Part shown: piece after piece, positions 7,634 through 16,581 of the stretch
Numbering within the stretch: the stretch's first letter is position 1
Layout: each line of letters begins with the position of its first letter
Source: Polychytrium aggregatum
Taxonomy: Eukaryota; Chytridiomycota; Chytridiomycetes; Polychytriales
NCBI RefSeq assembly: GCF_025602895.1
Contig: NW_026516523.1
Coordinates: 1-26,606 of the forward strand
Length of the DNA: 26,606 nucleotides
Direction of reading: 5' to 3'
Program-made: the position numbers and the translations under genes
Notes under the pieces: model-generated
What the model saw: only the letters and a program-made list of their open reading frames with translations
What the model was told of the DNA's origin: nothing
Database searches by the model: none

Positions 7634-10600
7634 TTAGCGACGAACTCCGGGCGTCGCCTTCGGCTTTGAGGGATAGCGAAGGTGGAAGTCAGCAACAAGA
7701 TCAGTGGCGTGGGAAACATTGGCAGCGGGCTCCCAAGACCGGTCAGTCTCGGAATAGCCCTTCCACTGAACCAAGTACTGTAAGCGACCACGGAAGAGCC
7801 GAGAATCGAGAACAGTCTCGACCTCAAACTCTTCCTGGGAGTCAACAAGAATGGGTGGAGGTTCGGGTTGGGTGAACTCGGGAACAATGTCCTTCGTTCG
7901 GGGTTCAAGGAGGGATACATGAAAGACGGGGTGGACTTTGAGTGTGGAAGGGAGTTTAAGTTCAAAGGCAACGGGGTTGATGCGGCGAAGAACTTTAAAG
8001 GGGCCAAGCTTTTTCTGATCAAGCTTGTTGGAGGGACGAAGGGTGCGGATGTGGCGACGATCAAGAAAAACGAGGTCGCCAACGGAGATGTCGGGAGTGG
8101 GGAGACGGGATTTGTTGGCCTGCAAAGTGTAGGACTCTTGGGCAACCCGGAGGTTGGCCTTGAGATCCTCGAGAACGGTCTGAAGTCGGTCGACACGTTC
8201 TTCGGCAGAGGGCACAACAGAAGGATCACGGATGATGGAGGGATCAAAAATGGGGTGATGGCCATGGACTGCAAAGAAGGGAGTCATGCCAGTGGAGGTG
8301 TTTTCCGAGTTGTTGTAAGTGAACTCGGCAAGGGGAAGGTGAAGGGTCCAGTCGTCTTGCAGGTAATTGCAATGGATACGCAAATACTGCTCGATGACCT
8401 GGTTGAGAACCTCGGTCGAACCGTCGGTCTCGGGGTGGAAGGCAGAAGAAAGGGAAATCTTCGTCTTCAGAAGCTCATTGAAGCGCCTCCAGAAGGCCGA
8501 AGTAAACTGAGTTCCTCGGTCCGAAACAATAGACCGGGGACAACCATGCAAGCGGAAGATGTGGGAGAGGAAGAGTTCGGCGGTTTGCTCGCCTGTAACC
8601 GTCTTCGTGGTGGGCACAAAGTGTGCTTGTTTGGACAGGCGGTCCTTAACCACGAAGATGGAGTCAAAGCCGTTCGAAGGTGGGAGATCCGTGATGAAGT
8701 CCATCGACAGGTCCCACCAACGTTCGGAAGGAACGGGGAGAGGGTGAAGTAAACCATAAGGGGAGTGACGGGACGGCTTGGCTCGCTGGCACGCTTCACA
8801 ATTAGCAATGAAGCGACGCACAGACTTACGAAGCCGGGGCCAGTGAAAGTCCCGGGAGATGAGCTCAACGGTCTTGGCAAGACCAAAGTGACCAGCGGCA
8901 GCGGAGCAGTGACGTTGCTCAAACACTTTGAGCTGGAGCTCGGGGGAAGGGACAACGATCAGGTCTTTAAAGTAAAGGAGACCGTCACGGAAGGAGTAAT
9001 CGCCATCAAGACGTTTGGCGTTGAAGTCAGAAAGAAGGGAACAAGAAAGGGTGGCAGCTCGAATCTCGGAAAGAAAATCGGGGTTCGAGCCGATAACGGT
9101 GATGCTGTCGAGAGAAATAGACTCGAACAGCTGAAGGAAGTTGGTGGAGTGGAGGGAGTCACCAGGCTTTATCTCAAAGTCAGAACGGCGACTGAGAGCA
9201 TCGGCTTTGGTGTTGAGGCGACCAGGGCGGTGGTAAATGCGAAAAGCAAAATCAGAAAGGAATTGGGCCCACCGGAACTGGCGGCGAGAAAGTTGGGAAG
9301 CGGAAGTGAACCGGGTGAGGTTCTGGTGATCAGAGAAAACAAGAGTGGGATGATCGGGGTCGGCAGCCATCAAGTAATGACGCCAGGCAGTAAAGGAATC
9401 GACAATAGCAAGGAGCTCTTTGTCGTGGGTGTCATAATTCACCTCGGCGGGACGGAATTGCCGAGAGTGAAAAGCAACGGGGTGAAGAGCGCCGTCAGGG
9501 TCAAACTGGGAAAGGACGGCACCCAGAGCAAAGTCAGAAGCATCGGGCTCGATGACAGCGGGTTTGGAGAAATCAAAGTAACGAAGAATAGGTGCGGAAG
9601 TGAATGAACGTTTAAGAGAATCAAAAGCCTCTTGGGCCTCGGGAGACCAAGAGAAGGTGGAGGATTTGGTGGTGAGTGAAGTCAAAGGACGAGCAAGTGC
9701 GGAAAAGTCCTTGACGAAGCGGCGGTAAAAGTTTGCGAAACCAATAAAAACTTGGATGTCGCGAGCAGAAGAGGGAACAGGCCAAAGGGAAACGGCCTCG
9801 ACCTTGGCAGGGTCCATTTTAATGCCATCGGCAGAAATGATCATGCCGAGAAAGTCAACTTCAGAAAGGTCAAAAGAACACTTGGCCGGATTGACCTTAA
9901 GAGAGTGTTCACGAAGGCGAGAAAGAACAAGCTTAACATGCTCCTCATGCTCCAGGGGATCTTTTGAGAAGATCAGGATGTCGTCAAGATAAATGACAAC
10001 ACAGACACCAAGGAGGTCCGAGAAGATGTCGTTCATAAAAAACTGAAAAGCAGCGGGGGCATTCGAAAGACCAAAGGGGATAACATTGTACTCGTAAGAG
10101 CCAGATTTGCAAACAAAAGCAGTCTTCCACTCATCGCCCTTCTTGACACGAACCAAGTGGTAAGCATCAGGAAGGTCAAGGTGTGAGAAGACGCGGGCAG
10201 AAGAAAGTTTATCCAGAAGATCCTGGAAGAGGGGAAGAGGGTAGCGGTTCTTCTTCGTGATGGCATTGAGGCCCCGGTAGTCGACGCAAAGGCGAAGACC
10301 ACCATTGGGCTTCTTCACGAAGAAGCAGGGAGCACCAACGGGAGAAGAGGATTTGGAGATCCAACCACGTGCGAGGGCGTTGGTCAGATACTCCGAAAGA
10401 GCAGATTCCTCGGCCGGGGACAAAGGATAGACTTTCCCCGGCTTTGGCAAACGAGGTTCCTTTCCATCCTCGGTCCGTACAAACTCAATAGACAAGTCAT
10501 ACGGACGGTGAGGAGGCAAGGAAGAAGGAGGGTCAGACTTGAGGCTGAAAACGTCGCCAAACTCATTGTATTTGAGCGGGACACCTCGAGAGTCAACAGG

Positions 10601-11509
10601 GGTGCCAGACTCGGCATACACCTTCGTCGTGAGCACGGACCTTATCGACACCGTAGGATACGTCTCCGGCGAAGGAGGACGGATATCCATTTGGGCAGCG
10701 AAAATGTCGAGCTTGTCTTCCCGTGCAAGACGGAGAAGACTCGCCGCATTAACGAGCTCAATGTCGGGCGAAGATAAAGCCGTTGGCTCTTCAGAAAGCG
10801 AAGCAGAGTCAAGGCGGGAAGAAAGGGAAGGCGAAGTGCCAAAGGAGGGAACCGGTGTAAGGGAAGGACCGGAGGGAGGAGTCAAAGGCGAAGTGCCCGA
10901 AGGGGGAGGCGAATAGCCGGAAGGGGACGAAGTGTCCAAGGAGGAAGCAGAGACATCCGCGAGGATGTGTCCATCAGCAAGGCAAGAGGGATCGGAGAAC
11001 GAAAGGGAGAGGGACTTCCAATTGACAACTGGATTATGCAAGCGCATCCAGGGAAGACCAAGAGTGATGGGAGTGGTGGAGAGTCGAGTCACAAGAAAAG
11101 AAATCGACTCGGTGTGGGAACCAATGGTCAACGTCACAGGAACGGTTTGGAAACGAATGAAACCGGCCGAAGAACCATCAGCAAGGGAAACGGAGTAGGG
11201 AGTAGAAAGAGGGATAAGAGAGAGTTTATGGAGATCCGCAAAGGCAGGATCAATGAGGGCAAGAGCGGTGCATCCATCATCAATAAAGACAGAAAGGGAG
11301 ATGGAGACCGGGCCAGAAAGACTCATGACGACAAGGGTGGCCGGAAGAAGAAGCTTATCGTCCGATAATGACGAGTCAGAGGGGGAAGATGTTCGTATCG
11401 CCGAACAGACCACCTCGCTTACTTGCGAGGTGCTGCTCGGCTGTGGGCATTTCCCGAGTTCCGTTTGACCAGAACCGGGCACTGCTGAACATCGCGACTG
11501 CCGGGACAA
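7634..11509 (-). CDS. pol: Element 1 Pol polyprotein: protease, RT, RNase H, integrase, chromodomain
   Basis: An open frame of about 1,290 codons without a break. Residues, counted from codon 11509: protease with Asp-Asp-Gly at 77-79 (11273-11281), where the family usually has Asp-Ser/Thr-Gly; reverse transcriptase about 395-560 with Tyr-Leu-Asp-Asp at 507-510 (9980-9991); RNase H with Asp656, Glu698, Asp727 and Asp770; integrase zinc finger His867/His874/Cys904/Cys907; integrase core Asp937, Asp997, Glu1033 (35 residues between the last two); GPF motif at 1169-1171; chromodomain about 1227-1282. It turns element RNA into DNA and inserts it; the chromodomain tethers integrase to marked histones in known chromoviruses. 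The frame is -1 to gag and open from 11542, overlapping gag by 124 bases. 11509 is a TTG; the first ATG is 11326, so expression probably needs frameshifting. Confidence 0.93.
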   Translation of the reverse strand: MSRQSRCSAVPGSGQTELGKCPQPSSTSQVSEVVCSAIRTSSPSDSSLSDDKLLLPATLVVMSLSGPVSISLSVFIDDGCTALALIDPAFADLHKLSLIPLSTPYSVSLADGSSAGFIRFQTVPVTLTIGSHTESISFLVTRLSTTPITLGLPWMRLHNPVVNWKSLSLSFSDPSCLADGHILADVSASSLDTSSPSGYSPPPSGTSPLTPPSGPSLTPVPSFGTSPSLSSRLDSASLSEEPTALSSPDIELVNAASLLRLAREDKLDIFAAQMDIRPPSPETYPTVSIRSVLTTKVYAESGTPVDSRGVPLKYNEFGDVFSLKSDPPSSLPPHRPYDLSIEFVRTEDGKEPRLPKPGKVYPLSPAEESALSEYLTNALARGWISKSSSPVGAPCFFVKKPNGGLRLCVDYRGLNAITKKNRYPLPLFQDLLDKLSSARVFSHLDLPDAYHLVRVKKGDEWKTAFVCKSGSYEYNVIPFGLSNAPAAFQFFMNDIFSDLLGVCVVIYLDDILIFSKDPLEHEEHVKLVLSRLREHSLKVNPAKCSFDLSEVDFLGMIISADGIKMDPAKVEAVSLWPVPSSARDIQVFIGFANFYRRFVKDFSALARPLTSLTTKSSTFSWSPEAQEAFDSLKRSFTSAPILRYFDFSKPAVIEPDASDFALGAVLSQFDPDGALHPVAFHSRQFRPAEVNYDTHDKELLAIVDSFTAWRHYLMAADPDHPTLVFSDHQNLTRFTSASQLSRRQFRWAQFLSDFAFRIYHRPGRLNTKADALSRRSDFEIKPGDSLHSTNFLQLFESISLDSITVIGSNPDFLSEIRAATLSCSLLSDFNAKRLDGDYSFRDGLLYFKDLIVVPSPELQLKVFEQRHCSAAAGHFGLAKTVELISRDFHWPRLRKSVRRFIANCEACQRAKPSRHSPYGLLHPLPVPSERWWDLSMDFITDLPPSNGFDSIFVVKDRLSKQAHFVPTTKTVTGEQTAELFLSHIFRLHGCPRSIVSDRGTQFTSAFWRRFNELLKTKISLSSAFHPETDGSTEVLNQVIEQYLRIHCNYLQDDWTLHLPLAEFTYNNSENTSTGMTPFFAVHGHHPIFDPSIIRDPSVVPSAEERVDRLQTVLEDLKANLRVAQESYTLQANKSRLPTPDISVGDLVFLDRRHIRTLRPSNKLDQKKLGPFKVLRRINPVAFELKLPSTLKVHPVFHVSLLEPRTKDIVPEFTQPEPPPILVDSQEEFEVETVLDSRLFRGRLQYLVQWKGYSETDRSWEPAANVSHATDLVADFHLRYPSKPKATPGVRR

Positions 11510-12372
11510 GACTTTTCCCCGCAGTACAGGCAGAGACCCTGCTCACGACGTCGCTTTTTCTCGACGTCGGAGAGCTTAGCAGGGCGGACCGAGACAGAGT
11601 CAAGGTCCATGGGAGTGGGTGCAGAAGAGGAGGAAGAAGAAACATGCGCGGGAGAATGGTGGTGATGGGGAGCAGAGCGAGAAGAAGGAGGAGGAGGTTG
11701 GGAACGGGAGGAGATCTTGAGACGATGGAGGGCATCGTCGTACTCGACCGCTGCCTTGATCAACTCAGGCAGGGAAGCGGGAGCGGGGCGGAGACCGATG
11801 AGGTGGAACTTGACCTCAGACTTCAAACCCTCCTTGAAGAAGTGCATCTTGGTGGGTTCATCAGTCTGGACGCGGGCGGCGAGCTGGACGAAGCGGGTGG
11901 CGAAGGCTTGGCAGGACTTGAGCTGGACCAAGCGCTTGAGGTCGTTCAAGGCCTTATCTTGCGAGGAGGCCGTGTCCTCACCGAAGGTCGACTTGAGGGC
12001 AACTTCAAAATCCGCGAAGGAAGCCGGGAAGCGGTTGGCCATGTAGAAGGCGGCCTCGTACCACTTGAAGGCTTCACCGCGGAGGAAGGAGGTGGCGTAC
12101 AGGACCTTCTGGCGCTCGGGCGCGAAGAAGGCAGGATCGGCGAGGAAAACCAGGTGGCACTGGGCGAGGAAGGCCGTCGTTTCATCGCGGGAACCTAGGA
12201 ACTCCTTGGGCTTGTTGACCTGGTAGACCTGGCGGGGAGCGGCGGCGGGAGCTTGCAGATCTTGGATCTGACGATGGAGAGCAGCGTTCTGGGTCATGAG
12301 GGCGTTCATACGCTCCTCCATGCGCGCCAGATACGCGTTGAGGTCTGCAGGGGGTGCAGCAGGCTCAGCCAT
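11419..12372 (-). CDS. gag: Element 1 Gag capsid protein
   Basis: 317 codons from ATG 12372 (context CCGATGG) to the TAA at 11419-11421. The frame is open further upstream to TTG 12438, but this is inside the PBS, so the ATG was chosen. It opens with an Ala/Pro-rich segment and a coiled-coil-like stretch with Met, Leu and Gln, then shows the retrotransposon Gag fold signature (an FLAQCHLVF-like motif and Phe-Lys-Trp-Tyr), and a Ser/His/Pro-rich region. The C-terminal knuckle has Cys-x2-Cys-x4-Cys-x8-Cys; the His of a normal CCHC knuckle is absent. Gag packages the RNA into virus-like particles. Pol follows in the -1 frame. Confidence 0.88.
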   Translation of the reverse strand: MAEPAAPPADLNAYLARMEERMNALMTQNAALHRQIQDLQAPAAAPRQVYQVNKPKEFLGSRDETTAFLAQCHLVFLADPAFFAPERQKVLYATSFLRGEAFKWYEAAFYMANRFPASFADFEVALKSTFGEDTASSQDKALNDLKRLVQLKSCQAFATRFVQLAARVQTDEPTKMHFFKEGLKSEVKFHLIGLRPAPASLPELIKAAVEYDDALHRLKISSRSQPPPPSSRSAPHHHHSPAHVSSSSSSAPTPMDLDSVSVRPAKLSDVEKKRRREQGLCLYCGEKSCPGSRDVQQCPVLVKRNSGNAHSRAAPRK

Positions 12373-12429
12373 CGGATCGACGAGGGAAAGAGAGGCGAAA
12401 GAAGAAGAAAGGCCGGGAAGCCAAGAGGG

Positions 12430-12441
12430 AGCGTTCAAAAT
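12430..12441 (-). other. Element 1 primer binding site, self-complementary to LTR transcript start
   Basis: The minus strand, two bases after the 5' LTR, reads ATTTTGAACGCT. Its exact complement AGCGTTCAAAAT occurs on the sense strand of the LTR (12640-12651 and 7027-7038 in plus coordinates), 39 bp after a TATA box. There is no TGG at this position as tRNA-primed elements have. This is the layout of Tf1-type self-priming. Confidence 0.8.
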
Positions 12442-12443
12442 GA

Positions 12444-13233
12444 TGTTAGAGTCCGAAGGGGACTCAACGGCAAAAGAAGAAGTGAGCTCGAAGTGAGCTC
12501 AGGGAAGGCAAGGGTAAAGTCCGAAGTGGACTCGGAGAGGGAGCGAGGGAAGCAAAGATCCGTTCAAGATAAGACTAGTCTCGAAATGAGACGTGAGGAA
12601 CACTCAGAGAATAAAGTAGAAGGCACTTTATTTAGTCCTATTTTGAACGCTGAGGTTCGACTACACATCGCGGGGGTCAGGCTATTTATAGACAAGTCCG
12701 GACTTGGCAGCGAAGGGCGGCCAAGGGAGGGAAAAGTGGGCGATCGAGCAGGGCGAAGGGGGCGATGCACGAACGAGGGCCGAGAAGGACCACCGAGACA
12801 GGCAGAGAACCAAAGCGAGGGAGGCGCAAGCAAAAGCGAAGCACCTGGCAGGAGAAACGTGCAAAGGCGAAGCAATGTGACTCAACGTCCAAGAAGCGGA
12901 TTGGTCAAGTATAAGGTTGGGGCAAATGCATGCGAGATGAACAAGAGATCGGGGCGGTCAGGCAGGTCATGAGTCACCGGTGGTGGGACACATGACCGGC
13001 AGCCGAATTGCAACCAATCGCAGCAAGGCGCGTGCACAAACAAACCGGCGCGTGCGAAGAAGACAAAGGAAGCGGAGCAGCGCGGGGAAACGGAAGTGCG
13101 GAAGGAGCGGAAATGGCAGGCAAAAGGCGGAAAATTGGAGGGGAACTGCAAAGCTACACACAACAAACAGAAAGGCAAAAGAACAGCCAAGTGTGCAGTC
13201 AAAGTGGAGAACAAGCAGAAGCTATCCCTAACA
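12444..13233 (-). repeat. Element 1 5' LTR (right)
   Basis: 790 bp, virtually identical to the left LTR. It supplies the promoter for the element. On the right it abuts GATGACGGTAG, the satellite sequence, without a matching TSD on the far side of the element. Confidence 0.93.
12683..12690 (-). promoter_or_regulatory. Element 1 TATA box
   Basis: TATAAATA on the minus strand. The predicted transcript start, AGCGTTCAAAAT, begins 39 bp downstream (12651). A sense-strand AATAAA at 12627-12632 lies shortly after it, as expected for an R region. Confidence 0.7.
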
Positions 13234-14907
13234 GATGACGGTAGTACTCAGAAGAGTCGAAGAATCGCTAAGATAGAATAGGCGCTGTGATCTCGCTGTG
13301 ACCTCGGATTCTATATCACCCAGCCAGTTCTATCGGGCCCACTCTATAGTGGATCTGTGATCTGTGAAGTCCTTTGGACCTGGAGACCAGGGTTTGGCTC
13401 TAGAATTTTAAAATTTTAAAAAAAAACCCTCTGGCCATAGGCTGGAATCACGGGAGGATCACGGGCGAATGGCTGGGGTCTATCGGCACTGTGACCTCCC
13501 TGTGACCTCGGTTTCTATATGATCCAGGCAGTTCTATCTGGCTCACTCTACAGTGGGTCTGTGATCTGTGAAGTCCTTTGGACCTGGAGGACCAGGGTTT
13601 GGCTCTAGAATTTTAAAATTTTAAAAAACCCTCTGGCCATAGGCTGGAATCACGGGTGGATCACGGGCGGTGGATCACGGGTGGATCATAGCCGGATGCC
13701 TGGCTGGATTTTGAAATTTTAAAATTGAAGAGGCCTGGGCGGTCCAAAAGATGGGCCGAGATCACAGATTCCATAATGAGATCACAGCAGTTTGATCTTC
13801 AATGGGGATCTGTATGCTGAGGCGCGCTTCCTCTGTGTCCAAGTCCAAGTCATGGTAGCAGACGACGCTGTTTTATGTAGGCTGTGACCTCCCTGTGACC
13901 TCCCTGTGACCTCGGTGCCTATATGTTTGGGTACTTTTTACAATGCGTGGTGGGCACAACCAATGGGCACGTACTGGCCACGTACTGGCCACGTACGGGT
14001 CACCCAATGTGCGCGGCATCCACGATCACGCTCGTGTTTGAAGCCAGTGGAGTCTACTATAGAGGCTTTGGGCGGGTATAGGGCAAGCTGCTGCAGTCTC
14101 TCCTATGGTATCCTCTATCTCCGTATATGTTCTACTACTATTACTACTACTACTATTACTACTACTACTACCATACTACTACTATACTACTACTATACTC
14201 TTTTATTATATTGTATGATCTATTAGAATAGAATAGAAGAGAATAGAAGAGAATAGAATAGTATAGAAGAGAAGAGAATGGTATAGTATAGAATGGTATA
14301 GTACAGAAACAGCTACAATTGAATAGGATTGAATATATCATGGCTTGCTCACAGGCCAGGCCAGAGACCACGGGCTTTAGGCCTTGGTACTTAGGCTTTA
14401 GGCTCTAGGCTTTAGGCTCCGGTTCTTAGGCTCAGTGTCAAGCTGCAGCCTGTAATGGGTGTCTGGTCAGGGTTTGGTCTGGGCCGTGATAAGGCTATAG
14501 ACATCAGCTCTTGCAGTGTTCTCTCTATATACTGCCCCAACACCAGCCCCAGTCCAGGCCTGAACGCGCGGTACAAGAGCGCAGGTCTGGGAACAGCCTA
14601 AACCCTGAGCCCTAAAGCCTAGCCTTAACCCAGGCCTGAGCTCCAGTATAGACTCGAGCCTTGGGTTCAGGCTAAAACCTGACCTGTGGCAGTACCAGTG
14701 GCAGTTCAGAAGCATGGGTAGCTGGGGAAGTACTCTGGGTACTTCGGGGGATACTTTGAGTACTCTGGGTACTCTGGGAACTGTGGGAACTCCAGCAACA
14801 GGCGAGTGATGGGAATACGCGCTAGAAGCGTGGGAACAGTGATACGTGTGCTACGTGTGCTACGTGTGCTACGTGTGTGACGGGGGGATACTACAGGCGA
14901 TGTGTAG
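13234..14907. repeat. Satellite unit 1 (1,674 bp)
   Basis: First of a tandem series with an exact 1,674-bp period (GATGACGG at 13234, 14908, 16582). Inside it are: two related blocks offset by about 203 bp (about 13285-13480 and 13488-13680), each with GAATTTTAAAATTTTAAAA; TGTGACCTCCC repeats at 13880-13912; a TAC microsatellite at about 14131-14206; GAATA-type repeats at 14225-14306; TTTAGGC-like repeats at 14374-14433 and their inverted counterpart at 14597-14631; and a 9-bp CTACGTGTG array at about 14842-14878. No convincing gene: the 106-codon ORF at 13906 starts at GTG and is largely translated microsatellite. Confidence 0.92.
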
Positions 14908-16581
14908 GATGACGGTAGTACTCAGAAGAGTCGAAGAATCGCTAAGATAGAATAGGCGCTGTGATCTCGCTGTGACCTCGGATTCTATATCACCCAGCCA
15001 GTTCTATCGGGCCCACTCTATAGTGGATCTGTGATCTGTGAAGTCCTTTGGACCTGGAGACCAGGGTTTGGCTCTAGAATTTTAAAATTTTAAAAAAAAA
15101 CCCTCTGGCCATAGGCTGGAATCACGGGAGGATCACGGGCGAATGGCTGGGGTCTATCGGCACTGTGACCTCCCTGTGACCTCGGTTTCTATATGATCCA
15201 GGCAGTTCTATCTGGCTCACTCTACAGTGGGTCTGTGATCTGTGAAGTCCTTTGGACCTGGAGGACCAGGGTTTGGCTCTAGAATTTTAAAATTTTAAAA
15301 AACCCTCTGGCCATAGGCTGGAATCACGGGTGGATCACGGGCGGTGGATCACGGGTGGATCATAGCCGGATGCCTGGCTGGATTTTGAAATTTTAAAATT
15401 GAAGAGGCCTGGGCGGTCCAAAAGATGGGCCGAGATCACAGATTCCATAATGAGATCACAGCAGTTTGATCTTCAATGGGGATCTGTATGCTGAGGCGCG
15501 CTTCCTCTGTGTCCAAGTCCAAGTCATGGTAGCAGACGACGCTGTTTTATGTAGGCTGTGACCTCCCTGTGACCTCCCTGTGACCTCGGTGCCTATATGT
15601 TTGGGTACTTTTTACAATGCGTGGTGGGCACAACCAATGGGCACGTACTGGCCACGTACTGGCCACGTACGGGTCACCCAATGTGCGCGGCATCCACGAT
15701 CACGCTCGTGTTTGAAGCCAGTGGAGTCTACTATAGAGGCTTTGGGCGGGTATAGGGCAAGCTGCTGCAGTCTCTCCTATGGTATCCTCTATCTCCGTAT
15801 ATGTTCTACTACTATTACTACTACTACTATTACTACTACTACTACCATACTACTACTATACTACTACTATACTCTTTTATTATATTGTATGATCTATTAG
15901 AATAGAATAGAAGAGAATAGAAGAGAATAGAATAGTATAGAAGAGAAGAGAATGGTATAGTATAGAATGGTATAGTACAGAAACAGCTACAATTGAATAG
16001 GATTGAATATATCATGGCTTGCTCACAGGCCAGGCCAGAGACCACGGGCTTTAGGCCTTGGTACTTAGGCTTTAGGCTCTAGGCTTTAGGCTCCGGTTCT
16101 TAGGCTCAGTGTCAAGCTGCAGCCTGTAATGGGTGTCTGGTCAGGGTTTGGTCTGGGCCGTGATAAGGCTATAGACATCAGCTCTTGCAGTGTTCTCTCT
16201 ATATACTGCCCCAACACCAGCCCCAGTCCAGGCCTGAACGCGCGGTACAAGAGCGCAGGTCTGGGAACAGCCTAAACCCTGAGCCCTAAAGCCTAGCCTT
16301 AACCCAGGCCTGAGCTCCAGTATAGACTCGAGCCTTGGGTTCAGGCTAAAACCTGACCTGTGGCAGTACCAGTGGCAGTTCAGAAGCATGGGTAGCTGGG
16401 GAAGTACTCTGGGTACTTCGGGGGATACTTTGAGTACTCTGGGTACTCTGGGAACTGTGGGAACTCCAGCAACAGGCGAGTGATGGGAATACGCGCTAGA
16501 AGCGTGGGAACAGTGATACGTGTGCTACGTGTGCTACGTGTGCTACGTGTGTGACGGGGGGATACTACAGGCGATGTGTAG
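14908..16581. repeat. Satellite unit 2 (1,674 bp)
   Basis: Same length as unit 1 and, as far as I could compare by eye and by identical translated ORFs, the same sequence. No gene, RNA gene or mobile element was found in it. Confidence 0.92.

Larger units (their letters stand above)
6831..13233 (-). mobile_element. Element 1: full-length chromodomain Ty3/gypsy LTR retrotransposon (Tf1/sushi-like)
   Basis: A 6,403-bp element read on the minus strand: 5' LTR 12444-13233, PBS 12430-12441, gag, overlapping pol, polypurine tract 7622-7633, 3' LTR 6831-7621. The LTRs (790 and 791 bp) differ by only about one base, so the copy is young or homogenised. The domain order protease, RT, RNase H, integrase, chromodomain is that of Ty3/gypsy chromoviruses. 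The PBS is complementary to its own LTR and not to an evident tRNA. Flanks do not match (GCCTA on the left, GATGA on the right), so no target-site duplication exists. The left flank is the gene C upstream region, the right flank a satellite unit. Confidence 0.93.

Noticed and set aside
7868..9607. Long plus-strand ORFs (7868-8752 and 8765-9607)
   Set aside because: They lie antisense to the intact element 1 pol with all its catalytic motifs, and are composition-driven shadows of it.
13906..14226. 106-codon ORF repeated in each satellite unit
   Set aside because: Starts at GTG, its C-terminal third is translated TAC microsatellite, and equality among units merely follows from unit identity.
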